From assembly GCA_028095005.1 (NCBI GenBank), contig CM051459.1:117587431-117651430 (forward strand): a DNA stretch of 64,000 bases, in the 5' to 3' direction. Position 1 is the stretch's first letter. Each line of letters opens with the position of its first letter. This document shows, one piece after another, positions 44,399 to 55,607 of the stretch. Source of the stretch: Rhynchospora pubera (taxonomy: Eukaryota; Streptophyta; Magnoliopsida; Poales; Cyperaceae). The position numbers were made by a program, and so were the translations under genes. The notes beneath the pieces were generated by a model, which saw nothing but the letters and a program-made list of their open reading frames with translations, searched no databases and was not told where the DNA came from.

Positions 44399-44698
44399 TG
44401 TTACGAGCTTTGATTGGGAATAGAATACAGAGAAGGGATAAGAGAGATAGAGATAAAGAGAAAGACTATTTGTTATTGATTTCTGCTTAAAATCCTCATA
44501 CAATACTAATACTCATTATATAGAGTATTTTCTAATATGGCAAGAACTAGAAATATAACAACTATTGTAAACTAAGGAAAGATGCATAAAAATAAGGAAA
44601 GATACATAATATCAAATAATATCTAATAATTCTGATTTATTGGAAACTAGAATCTAAATTATAATCTATTATATTATTTCCTTAAAGGACCGGTAACA
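44399..44698 (-). repeat. 3' LTR of gag-only element copy 2
   Basis: 300-base LTR, TGTTACGAGCTTTG to ACCGGTAACA, with the same TATA-like CTATATAAT on the minus strand as copy 1. Confidence 0.93.
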
Positions 44699-44762
44699 TT
44701 TCCCCCGTCCATGAGAATCAGCTTGTCCTCAAGCTGAAAAATGGGGGCAACGAATGCAGATA

Positions 44763-45719
44763 TTATCCAGGTGCTTCATTGGTTAGCAACAACGATGAAT
44801 TTTCATATTCATCATCGTTCATGACTTCTAAAAAGAATAATCTCTTGCACTTGTGGCCTTTTGTGTATTGCTCATCACAGTTGAAACACAAGCCCTTTTG
44901 TCGTCTCTCAGCCATCTCTATTGGATTGAGGCGTCGTAAAGAACGTTGCTCAGGTCCAGACTCCGATGATGCAAGTATTGCCAATACTTCAGGAGGTTTA
45001 GGAAGATTACTTGCTACAAAAGTTGTACGGTAGCGACGCTCAAAAGCACGAGCTAAGCTCATGGCATGCTGCAAGTCAGAAGGTTTATGTAACTCAACAT
45101 CAGTGCGAAGAGGCTCTGAAAGACCAGCTGTGAAAATATGCATTTGCTGAGTTGGGGTAACCGAATCAGCCCGACAAATCAAGGCGCCGAAGCGATCTTG
45201 GTATTCCTCAACACTGTCGGTTTGGCGTAGATGCATTAGCTCACCCAATGGATTGGTACGAACGGGCGGGCCAAATCGTAGGTGACACAACTCCTTGAAT
45301 CGGACCCATGGCAGCAAACCTACATCCCTCTCCAATTGGAAGTACCATTGCTGGGCAATTCCAGTGAGATGGTATGCAGCAAGCCAAACTTTTTCCTCCT
45401 CGACGGTGCGCTGCCCACGGAAAAATTGCTCGCAACGATTGATCCAGCTCAAGGGATCCTCCTTGCCGTCAAAGGTTGGAAAATCGAGTTTGTGATAGCG
45501 TGGCACACCTTGAGTTTCTGAACCAGTGGCACGATCTTGTGGACGGTGGCGCTCACCAGTTTTGGAAAGTTGCTCCAATGAGAGGAGGCGTCCTTCAGCT
45601 AGTTCAAGGCGGCGCATTAACTCATTTTGGCCTTGAACGATCTGCTGGTTGCTTTGGAGAAGGGTTTGAAACGCAGCCACGAAGTCAAATGCTGGTGGGG
45701 TTGTTTTATCCTTAGACAT
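44763..45719 (-). CDS. Ty3-type Gag protein of the gag-only element, copy 2
   Basis: 318 residues from the ATG at 45719, intact and the same length as copy 1. The Retrotrans_gag core and the zinc knuckle CFNCDEQYTKGHKC are unchanged. The differences I see lie in the linker before the knuckle (FVASNLPKPPEVLAIL against PVASNLPKPPEVLVVL) and near the C-terminus (YENSSLLLTN against YEKSSLLITN). Retention of an open gag in both copies suggests either recent common origin or selection for Gag. Confidence 0.92.
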   Translation of the reverse strand: MSKDKTTPPAFDFVAAFQTLLQSNQQIVQGQNELMRRLELAEGRLLSLEQLSKTGERHRPQDRATGSETQGVPRYHKLDFPTFDGKEDPLSWINRCEQFFRGQRTVEEEKVWLAAYHLTGIAQQWYFQLERDVGLLPWVRFKELCHLRFGPPVRTNPLGELMHLRQTDSVEEYQDRFGALICRADSVTPTQQMHIFTAGLSEPLRTDVELHKPSDLQHAMSLARAFERRYRTTFVASNLPKPPEVLAILASSESGPEQRSLRRLNPIEMAERRQKGLCFNCDEQYTKGHKCKRLFFLEVMNDDEYENSSLLLTNEAPG

Positions 45720-45727
45720 CGTGCCTA

Positions 45728-45739
45728 GCTCTGATACCA
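45728..45739 (-). promoter_or_regulatory. Primer-binding site (initiator-Met tRNA), copy 2
   Basis: TGGTATCAGAGC on the minus strand, three bases inside the 5' LTR, identical to copy 1. Confidence 0.9.
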
Positions 45740-45742
45740 AAT

Positions 45743-46042
45743 TGTTACGAGCTTTGATTGGGAATAGAATACAGAGAAGGGATAAGAGAGATAGAGATAA
45801 AGAGAAAGACTATTTGTTATTGATTTCTGCTTAAAATCCTCGTACAATACTAATACTCATTATATAGAGTATTTTCTAATATGGCAAGAACTAGAAATAT
45901 AACAACTATTGTAAACTAAGGAAAGATGCATAAAAATAAGGAAAGATACATAATATCAAATAATATCTAATAATTCTGATTTATTGGAAACTAGAATCTA
46001 AATTATAATCTATTATATTATTTCCTTAAAGGACCGGTAACA
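45743..46042 (-). repeat. 5' LTR of gag-only element copy 2
   Basis: 300 bases; differs from its partner at one position (CTCGTACAA against CTCATACAA). Confidence 0.93.
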
Positions 46043-46514
46043 CGTAAGATTAACACAGTTTATCCAGCTAGCACCAGCACTTTCCATTAAATTCCATAAT
46101 GATACGCAACAAAAATAATCACCAACATAAAAAAAATCAACATGATAATAGAGATATTGAATAATGCATCTCCTTCTGGTTTACAAAAAAATAATTTAAT
46201 AAAGACTCCCTTTACTAATTAGTGCCATCGGAAAAATAAATTGTTTTTACTTACTTTGCTAATCATGTACTGCAGGTAACAACCCAATTCACTTGGGTGG
46301 AGAACGAAAAAAAGATGGAAAGAAAGAGAAAAAGGAAATCACTTGAGCAGGATGCACTTTGTTCATCCCAAAGCATGTTTTCTCTTTTATAAAATTTTAT
46401 TTTCTTATAACATTGTTCATAGCTTCTGCCATATTATAAATATTATAATAAAAATACAATCTTTAAAAATTTAGGTGAACTTTATTATCTTTGAATTCTA
46501 CTGCACATTGTTCA

Positions 46515-46690
46515 TGGATCATGGAGTTTTGAAGATGTTCGTTCTTTTGATGGACAAATTTATCCGTCTTTTAAAGAGGCGTGTCAAGAACGAGGGTTAT
46601 TGGAAAATGACAGTGAATGGATACAGACAATGGAAGAAGCATCGGCATCAGCATGTAGTCAGCAGTTCAGACTTTTGCCAATGGAAGAAG
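46515..46690 (+). pseudogene. Helitron helicase (RepHel) fragment
   Basis: One frame reads SWSFEDVRSFDGQIYPSFKE, ACQERGLLENDSEWIQTMEE and ASASACSQQFRLL, which is the conserved FEDLRTxxGxxYPTFKxAC..LGLLxDDxEWIxxLEEA block of plant Helitron helicases. It begins and ends abruptly: upstream is AT-rich DNA, and after RLL the sequence changes and repeats a short MEEAS segment. It is a relic of a rolling-circle transposon, on the plus strand, some 2.5 kb left of a Helitron-type 3' end in the matching orientation. Confidence 0.7.
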
Positions 46691-48021
46691 CATCAGATAC
46701 AGACCCCTTTTCGCCATCGCTAGCGAATACTGTTCCAAATGATCGACCAGGAGAGGAGAAGAAAAGGGAAAGCTGTGGAGATGAGCAACGATTCTCCATT
46801 GTAGTTTGCCCCTGTATTTCTGATCTTCATTGCTCAAAGGTACTGATGCATGTAGCAATAAATTTTTTCGTGGAACCTTATTCTTCAAATGATTGTATGT
46901 CAGAATGTCTTAGTGATTATTGTTATAAAAATTTAATTTGTATGATATCTTTTGTAGTGGATTGAGAAATATTTGGCTATGCATGATAATCTGTTAGAAA
47001 TTTTCTTAAGTTTTTCTTATTTATAATGACAATTTGTCAAGATTAATGCCATATAATACCTTGCTGTGTTGTTGTCAAGTGAAACTCCTTTTTGTGTATA
47101 AATAGACGACCAAATAAAGCAAGTCATTGATTGAGAAAAAAATTATTATATTGTTTGGGTAAATGAAATTTCTTATCATATTTGTTACAAATTTAGATAG
47201 TAATCTAGATAGATATGTCCTAAAAAATTCTTTATTCCATGCTTGATTTTGATCTTTATATAGAAATTTCTATCACTGCAATTTTCCCTTTGTTACTATT
47301 CTAGATGGTTCCTCCAGCAGGAGATCAGGCAGCGAGTCAGTCTTCAAGGGGTACTGGTATGGCTCAAAGTGCTGATGACAGGGTCAACATTAGACTATAA
47401 GAGAGATTGAGTGATTTCTGAGTAGCTTGATGGTCTTTTGAAGTCGGTTTTGGGACGGCAAGATCTTGGGATGTTGACAGGGATATGTGACATGCTTGAG
47501 AAAGCATGGTCTTCATATTAGTTTTGGTTCTTGCGGGTTTAGAAGGGTGTACTGGTTCCAATATCTTTCTTTAAATTTTTTTTCTTTGGTAAAAATGCTA
47601 AATGATACTGGTTCCAAGTTTATCTTTTTCCTTTGCATAGTTGTTGGTTGTACTGGTGTTTTTTTTTAGTTAGGCTTCTTTACGGTATGTGATGTGGGTA
47701 ACAACCACTGGGCTCTACTCTACGGTTCAGGATCTTGGTTATGGTATCGGTTGCCCTCTTCGATACAGGAACTTGGTGTACCTATTGTAGTTGAATTTGT
47801 TTTCTATATAGAAGCTTAATTGCATCTTTGTCTGTCGGCAATTTTTATTAGATATAATTAGCTATAACAAATAATTCAAAATAACAATGAAAAGATAAAT
47901 TAACGCAAACAGTATTACATCTAATACAAAAATATTTTCATTAAATATTTCCTATTAAAAATTAGAGTGCAGTGATTTGTACCGCTACAAAATTGATATT
48001 ACATGGCACAATTTATTCCAA
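46691..48021. other. Repeat-derived spacer after the helicase relic
   Basis: Two exon-like scraps are present: one ending CTCAAAG|GTACTG near 46838 and one after TTCTAG at about 47305 reading MVPPAGDQAASQSSRGTGMA to a stop near 47399. Neither is recognised. The rest is AT-rich. Confidence 0.35.
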
Positions 48022-49229
48022 TCTATCTATAAATACTCCAATTCTAGGGATATTTATACAGTGCAAGGGTGATGTCAACATAATCTTTTCTTCATTCTAT
48101 AAGACAATGGACACCTCCATTTCATAATTTCAGATTAAATATAGTTTAGTTTTTAAATTATTTAGGTGTCTTTAAAAATTCATTTTTTTATGAAAATTTA
48201 TATGTGTGCTTACAAAAAATATAAAGAATTCATGAATGTAAAATGTTTAATTTATAGAGTTATAAAATAATTTAAATAATTTTTTGAATCTCATAAAATT
48301 TAATCTGCATAAAGTTTTCGTTTTAAAATTTTTTGGAGTCCTTGAAAAAATCATTTGACTATCAAAATTTATTTAATTACTCACAGATATATGAAAAATT
48401 TAATTATGTAAAATTTTATAATTATAGATTTATAAATATTTTAAATAATTTTCTTAATCTAATAAATATTGAATCTCCACAATTTCATAAATATCATTAG
48501 ATTTTTAATTATTCAAAGAAATTTATAATTTTATTTGTGCATAAAATTCTATATAAATAATAGCCAAATTATAACAAATCCAATCATGCTACATAACTTT
48601 TTTAACATGATCATACAATTTTTAGCAATTTTCATCTTTTTAAAATTTTACAAATTCTATAGAACTGCATAACTTTTAAAATATTTGGCGATTTTTTAAA
48701 ATTAATTTTTTCATGAAGTTTTATATGAATAGTAATTATGAGAAATCCATTGTTCCTAAGTAATTTAAATTATTTGTAAGATAATATTTAATTTTATTAG
48801 TATTCAATTATTGATTATCGATAATAAAAAAATAAAAATTGATCAAATTGGTAAAACTTAGAAAAATTTTAAGATAGTTGGTTTTGTCCAAGATGAACAC
48901 AGTAGATTTTGTTCTCATAATTCTAACATTTTTTAACAAAAATATTTAATGATTACATGTCACCCTTCACTTTCTATATATTAAAAATGATAGAGACAAT
49001 TAAGGTCTCTTGAAATTAAAAATCTCCAAAAATAATAGTTCCGATATAAATGTTAAATATATTATAAATGGCACACATACAAAACTATGCAATTAATTAC
49101 AATCAAAAGATCAATTGTAAGATAATTTGTTATTTATTCAAATATTTACAATCATAATTCTAGCCTTATAAAAATTATAAGTTAGTTTTAAAACTCCCCT
49201 CATCGCGCGAAGCGCGAATCTAAAGCTAG
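48022..49229 (+). mobile_element. Helitron 3' terminus with candidate non-autonomous Helitron
   Basis: At 49201-49229 the sequence has a GC-rich hairpin TCGCGCGAAGCGCGA followed 6 bases later by AAGCTAG and then T, matching the Helitron 3' rule (hairpin, then CTRR, insertion before T). The 3' end is well supported. A candidate 5' end is A|TCTATCTATAAATACTCC at 48022; another is TCTATATATTAAAAATGA near 48973, though that one is preceded by T. The body is AT-rich and non-coding. A longer, decayed element that includes the helicase relic at 46.5 kb is also possible. Confidence 0.6.
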
Positions 49230-49273
49230 TTTAGATTCAAAGAAATGCGCTAGACCTTCGCTGGGGCGCTCCC

Positions 49274-49297
49274 CTCGCCGATGGCGAGCCATGCTAA
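49274..49297 (+). other. Second Helitron-like 3' end
   Basis: Hairpin CTCGCCGATGGCGAG followed by CCATG and CTAA, then T. This meets the hairpin-plus-CTRR rule only 68 bases after the first terminus, but could be chance. Confidence 0.3.
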
Positions 49298-50473
49298 TTA
49301 ATGCCGATTGCACTAATTAATTTTCCTTTTCTTTTTCTGTTATTGTTGGTTTGTAATAAAGTATCTTGGTCGTTAAGGAAAATCTAAACTTTGGACATGG
49401 AGGAAAAGCTATTTTTAATAATGAAAAGATAATTTATCCGGTCCCAACGTGCTATGAAAAGTGCTTCTCTAATAAACTCCAAAAGATGAGATTATGTAGA
49501 GAAGTGTGCCTTTTCTCTCCATTACCCCTTTTGATGAGCTGCCTTGCTTGGAAAAGCACATCCTTCTTGTTTGATGCTGTACTCGTAATCGTAAAAATGA
49601 AGTGAAATGCCATCGATAATTTGGAATATTCTTTTATTTCTCTTTGTCATTTGTTGTCGCATCAGAACCAATGACAGATTTGATAAATAATGGCAAATTT
49701 AACAGTGCCCCTTACTTATTTATCTAAAATTTTATTGTAACATAGTAGAAATACCAGATCCAGTTTAATTATAAAAAATTAGGTTAATTTTAAAAATAAT
49801 ATTAAGATAAACAAAATTTTAAAACTAATAATCTCAAACGATTAATTAAATCGTAACAGTAAAATTCACTCGAAATCGGAATCTTTTAAATTGTGTAGTA
49901 TCTAAAAATGACTTAAATAATTCTAGCAAAATCAAAGCTCAAATTACTAGATTAATTGAGCTCAAATCAGAATTTAATCTAATAAGAAAAATCAATTAAA
50001 TTGTTTATATGAGTTGCAGCATCTTTAGCCACAAAGTTTCTGCCACAGAAAATCCCAAAGATAAATTTTTAATAAAAATCCGAAAATCACTTATTCCTCT
50101 CTTTCTCCGCTGGCACCATCCACTTCCTCTCTTCTTTCTCGTTTCCTTCATCTCGATCGTTCGATGGCCTTCGTTCTTATCTTCTCCCCCGATATTTACC
50201 AGAGTTCAAAGGTCAAAGAGGGATGTCGTGTGGTTAGCCAATCCAGCTTTGCCACCACCCCTAGCATCGCTTTGCCCCCTTTTCGTTCTTATCCGAGAGG
50301 CGATGGATTGGGTTAGGTCAGCTTTTGAGATTGGTGACAGATTGATCTCCATCGTTCCTTTGTGGTTATTCTTATCTCCTTTTTCCTTTCTGTGTATTGC
50401 CTATAAATAGAGGTAGTGAAGGTGAGTCTTGACTTTGCTGTCGGTTTGAGAAAATCTCGGAAAAAGGGTGAGA

Positions 50474-50504
<31 letters not shown>

Positions 50505-50600
50505 TTATGGACTGAGAGAGACGAGATTGAGAAGAGGCAAGAAAAGGAAAAAGGGATAGCTTGAGGTATATTGCTTTCCTCTCTTTCGGTTTTGAGTTCC
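49298..50600. other. Intergenic DNA with GA microsatellite
   Basis: AT-rich to about 50000, then a C/T-rich stretch and a (GA)n run at 50477-50504. It could be a promoter and leader for an unknown transcript, but no coding exon follows. Confidence 0.4.
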
Positions 50601-53430
50601 ATGGTGAATTTACGTAATTAGACCCTAATCCCTAATTAGGCCTAAACAGTGACTTGGTATGAAGTTGAAACAGAGTTTAGATGATGGTTATGAAGGGGAT
50701 AAGATAATTTCTGCCATTATATTGGTTAATTGGTTATAAGCCGATGGTAGATATGATTAATTTTGTTAAGCTAAAGGAAGAAAGGAATAATTGGTGTTAC
50801 GCTTGTGTTACTCAGTTGGTATGCCCTCCTGTGTGCTTGCGATGTTGGTACAGGTCTTGTACCAGCCTCAATCGAGGCTAAACAATCTCTGGTACCATTC
50901 TGGTTTGGTTCTGGCGTAGATTTGCGAGACTGAGGGCTTGTTTGTGAGAAATTTTATGTCCCAGGGACCTATTTGCAAAATTATAAGGGCATATTTACAG
51001 ACAAAAAAGACTTAATTGCAAAGATTTTTAAGTTCAGGGGCCTTTGGATAAAGTGAGTGGGATTACGGGTCGGATTTGCCCCTCCGTTATCGGATCTTGT
51101 CGGGTGAGTTGCGGACCCGAAAGGTTGGACTCAAGTCAACTGGTCAGGTTGACTTGGCCGAACCATATTGCGAGTTGGGCTTTGGGCCTGTGTTATGTTT
51201 TGGGCCTCTGTTGTGAATCATGGCTAATGGGATTTCTTTTATGTGTGGGCTGTTCTTTGAGGCCGAATCAAATATGAAATGTTGGACTTAATTAACAGAA
51301 TTAATTATGGACTTAATGACTATCATTAGTCTTAATCCAAACTTAATCAATAAAGATTAAGTAAATAAATTGTGGGCTTAAGAATAAATAAAATTAATTA
51401 AAGGAAAGGCCATTAGAAATGATCGGGGATTCCTTTAGTTAAGCGGGATTCGATTTTTCGGGAGATGATGAGAATAGTCCGAGTGAGTCAAGAACATATA
51501 CAATGACACAAATCATCGACTTTCTGATCCTAAGCAAACCAATCAAATAATTTAGATTTTAATTTTCTATTTCTCTTGATTTTGGATTATAATTTTCTGA
51601 TTTAAATTTTCGATATAACAAATAGTTAAATAATTTAAGAAATATTAAGCAATATAAACTAATTAATTAAATATTAATGAAACAAATCAAATATCGCATA
51701 ACTAAATGAATGTTGAAAAAAAAATACTATAATAAATAAGTGAATATTTTCATTCTAAAATATAATTCATAACTTATATAATAAAAATAAATATAAACTC
51801 TTAATGACTGGAAAGTCAAAACCAATTATTAATAATAAGATAAATTACTTAATGATATATTTTAAAACAGAATCCTCTAAATAAATAATCTGAATTTAAC
51901 CATCCAAATCTCAACCAGTCTGGTTAACTTAGGCCGTCAGTATGGTAACCCAAGAACCGCCAATAATTAGGTTAATTAGGTTACTCTAAGTATTTAACGG
52001 TTAGTAAGAAAGTCACTTGTTTTATTAGGGAACCGAACTAGAATCACTTGACACGTGACTATCAAGCCTAGCAAACCGTTAAGGGAAAGAACCCAAGTAT
52101 AATGGTCGTCAAGCATCCGAATCATCACGAGATATCGAGAAACTACGTTTATGCTTTCTACTATCCAGGTGCGGAATTACGTTGGATTTTTGTTAAAGTT
52201 TAAGTAATTAATAAAATATGTTTTATTCATATGCATATTGGAAACTCGTTTGCCTGCATGACCGTATTCAAGCATTTTAAAAGATAGTGCCCAAATATTG
52301 ATAAAACTGCATTTTGAGATGCATGTTCTCCGTTTTGAGGAAGTTTGATAAGTAACAGTCAGATATTTGAAAATGCCGTTGCTATTGATAAATCTGTCTT
52401 ATGAATGATCTGACTGAAAGGAATGAAATGATGTGAATGAATAACTGAGATATGAAATGATATGTGTGATATGATATACTGGATCTGTTCTGCATCACTC
52501 TCCGGAGTCGGTTGGCCCCCGGCTTCGGCCAGTTCAATAGCGCTATGTGGATTTGGAATTCCCTTCTGCCTGCCCAGGGTTAGAGATTCGTCTCTTCTGC
52601 CTGCCCTTGGGTTAGGGAAAGGTCTCCTTCTGCCTGCCCAACCGGTTGGGTTAGGAGGCCTGAGTGATTATAAATATGAAATTATGTGAATGATATGCTG
52701 ATTCAAAATCCCCTTCTGCCTGCCCTCGGGTTAGGGGACCTAAGTGATTATGATTATGATTATGGAATGAAATGAATGATTTCTGATTTGCCCATACTTA
52801 TGTTATGCTCAATTCTGCCATGCTCGGACCCCTGACACGCTCAGTTTCCTATCATATCCAGACATGTGTTGTCTGCGATGGGATTCGTGCCACGTGTTCA
52901 GTCCCGACATGTATATGACATTTGTCATAGTCAGATTTTGTGATTTCGTCCGATTTCAATTACGGTCATATGCTGGATATCATGATTTAAACGAAGAATT
53001 GCAATTGATATCATTTAATTTGACACATGCATGCCTTGTTTATATTAAATGCAGATAATGCTTTTACGGTTTTATTTAATCAATGATTTAATTATTCATG
53101 GGTATTATTTCTAAAACTTGGATTTTAGCTTAAATCCACGTACTGGAACTAAAACCCGCACTGAGAATTTATTTCTCATTCCGTGCATTTGCATGTTTTC
53201 CACAATGGATGTGGGTTCCAGGTTGCAGAGACGGGCTCGATCAAGTCAAGCGAAGTTAGGCCAAAATTTGTCTTGCCATGATGACTCAATGAGTCATAGG
53301 AGACAACGTGGTAGATCATGGTAAGCTGGAACTCAACCCTTGTAATTACTAAGGAAACGCCTTGCGGGTGCACAGAGATTGTGTATTCGCGGCGGGGATT
53401 GTCAAGCCCTATGTGTCGGGGTGTGACATT
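50601..53430 (+). mobile_element. Probable LTR-retrotransposon-derived non-coding DNA
   Basis: Long stretch without coding capacity whose right edge, GTGTCGGGGTGTGACA at 53415-53430, looks like the 3' end of a plant LTR. The last 300 bases (53200-53430, e.g. GGTTGCAGAGACGGG, GGAAACGCCTTGCGGGTGC) are GC-richer and LTR-like. No partner LTR or tRNA primer site was found, so it may be a solo LTR plus other repeats or an eroded large non-coding element. Confidence 0.35.
52548..52745. repeat. Minisatellite of CCTTCTGCCTGCCC...GGGTTAG units
   Basis: Four irregular copies of CTTCTGCCTGCCC followed by a variable 2-10 base linker and GGTTAG, at about 52562, 52594, 52627 and 52711, spaced 32-84 bases apart. 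Confidence 0.8.
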
Positions 53431-54300
53431 TATGCTTTTTAACAATATTATTAGTGCGACATGTATATATTTTTCTTAAGAAAATCCATCTTTAATCCTC
53501 TGAAAAATGTAAAAATATTCTATTATTGTATTCATTATTATTATTTTTATACAGATTGTGGATTAAAATCCACTTGTTTAAAAAAATATGATGCAGATTA
53601 TAAATGTCTGCAGTGAAATGAAGTTAATGTATATAGATATATATATGTATGTGAACTCAATGATTCTTACTGGGGAGAGTCGACAGAGTCAGAACTTTTT
53701 TGAAAGAAAATCGCGTCGTATTGTATATATCAAGTGCCGATGTAAAATAATATACCGACACATAAATGATATCATATGGTCAAAACACTAATACAAAAAA
53801 AAAAAAATGACGTGAGAATTATCGTGATATTATACTCGCCCAACTAAAATATTTTGGTTAATTTCCGTACGGCTGCGTATAATAAATATCTAGTGAACCA
53901 ATTAATAAAAGTTCCTCCTTGGACTTTAATTACCTTTTTGAAAGTGAAATTTAGAGGGGTGTATTAGAGAAAGATTCCGCGTGAAAGTCTAGTCAGTAGT
54001 GACTAAGCCTATCGCCTTCGTCATAAATTTTCCTTAGCTGGTGTTTGAAATGATAATGAGACATATATCTCCCTTAGTTAATGCGTACAAGGACATGATC
54101 TCTTTTGATCTTTTCTTTGTGGAAACGCACGTAGGCGCCTGAGTTGAGAGAACGATTATCAAATTTCGATGTTAAACCGTTTATGTGTTTGTTGTTTATT
54201 TGTTGATCTCCAGCCAACAAACTTTAGACGCTGAGTAGTTCTGCTTGGGTTAATTTCCCAGAGTTCACATAGTTTTATGTATACATTTGTATATAGTTTT
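53431..54300. other. AT-rich spacer
   Basis: No gene or repeat structure recognised apart from short TATATA runs near 53630. Confidence 0.5.
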
Positions 54301-54302
54301 TT

Positions 54303-54695
54303 GAGAAAGTTTAATATGCACCGTACATAGAATTTTTTATACACCGCGAAATTTTTTCACGAGTATTTTTGTAAATTGACAAATTTAATTTAAACAATCT
54401 AATCTACATATTGAAATCTCATAGAAAACCAAATTTTACTATTTTTGAAATTTTATTACTATTTATTTTAAATTTTTTAAACTTGCCATTGTAAATAGTA
54501 GTTTGTTTCTAATAATAACATGTTTTAAATTTTTTTTAAAAATAGTAATAAAATCAAAAAATTATAAAATTTGGTTTGATATGAGATTTCAACATGTAAA
54601 TTAGATTTGTCAATTTACAAAAATATTTCTGAAAAAGTCTGCGGTGTATAGAAAGCCCTATGCGCTATGTGCCTTTGTTGCATATTAAACTTCTC
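54303..54695. mobile_element. Foldback MITE of about 390 bases
   Basis: Inverted halves: left GAGAAAGTTTAATATGCAC, TATACACCGC, TTTTGTAAATTGACAAAT and TTGAAATCTCATA return inverted on the right (GTGCCTTTGTTGCATATTAAACTTCTC region, GCGGTGTATA, ATTTGTCAATTTACAAAA, TATGAGATTTCAA). The centre is A/T-rich and non-coding. The right arm has about 15 extra bases near its end. Confidence 0.8.
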
Positions 54696-55607
54696 GTATT
54701 TTTTTCACAATGGCTTTTGCAGTTTTGCCTTTTGGTCCAATGTCGACATAATGTTTTTTCCTTTCGTTTCCAACAAGATTTGACACGTTTTTGTTTAAAC
54801 AAATAATGTTGCCATTGCAATCAGTATTGAACTTCACGTTCTCATTTTTGTTATTATTCTTGTTAAGAAAATAAAGTTATGTCTTTCATTTAGATTGTGC
54901 TATCTGAAAGGAACTTGTCAAAAATGCATAAATATTATTTAAATATAAGAACTCTCTATCAAGAAAATCAACAGATCATCGATTGAGTTCGTTCATTATT
55001 GCACTACATCACTAGAAGTCCACATAATTTATTTAATGTAATTTTAACCGAAGTAAATTTGTTTTCAATAAAAAATAATGTAAGTTGTTGTTCAATTTAT
55101 TTTGTCTGGGTCAATTTAGAAGTTGTACAAGTTCAGATTTTGATTTATAGTTCGTGTTGTCTCTAAAAGAGGCGGCTTAACCAAAATTTAGCGGAAGCAA
55201 TTGAGGTTTCGGACCGGTTTGGTATGAACTATCCTAACACAATTCAATTGGTACCCAATACAAGCAAGCACACAAGTAATTCAAGTATAGCCAGATAATA
55301 AAAAGAAAAAGAGAAAGAGAGAGATTGAACACTCGGTATGATTACGGAGTTCCAAACCCCTAGGAAATGCTAGCCTTAGTCGTACGTCTCCGAGAGTTTC
55401 GCTACCACACAAGGGCGCGCTCCGTTCAATTCCACAACGAACGGGACTACAACTTCGAACCGAATCACCTCGTCACAAGGACACTCGAGGCGGATCGGCC
55501 TAACTCGAATGGCACAACGGCCTCAAAGGAGAAGAGCTCTCAACCTATTCCAACCTACACCTAGCGACAATGTCGGGGCGGTGGTGTTTGAGACTACTAA
55601 ATCTCTT
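54696..55607. other. Spacer, then LTR-like GC-balanced DNA
   Basis: AT-rich to about 55160. From about 55170 (TTTAGCGGAAGCAATTGAGG) the composition changes and the text (ATTACGGAGTTCC, GTCGTACGTCTCCGAGAG) resembles the non-coding LTR or leader of plant copia-type elements. Boundaries were not found. Confidence 0.35.

Larger units (their letters stand above)
44399..46042 (-). mobile_element. Gag-only LTR retrotransposon (TR-GAG type), copy 2
   Basis: A 1644-base second copy of the element at 7604-9311, same orientation. LTRs are 44399-44698 and 45743-46042, 300 bases each, with one difference by my reading. Target duplication CGTAA at 44394-44398 and 46043-46047. Primer-binding site TGGTATCAGAGC at 45728-45739 (minus) and polypurine tract GGGGGAAA at 44699-44706. 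Only gag is encoded. The LTR differs from copy 1 at its gag-proximal end in element orientation: the first 75 or so bases on the plus strand are different and 39 bases shorter, while the rest of the LTR and gag are almost the same. Confidence 0.95.

Noticed and set aside
50009..50410. 133-codon ORF in a C/T-rich stretch
   Set aside because: Looks like promoter/leader composition; hydrophobic low-complexity translation without domain or splice support.
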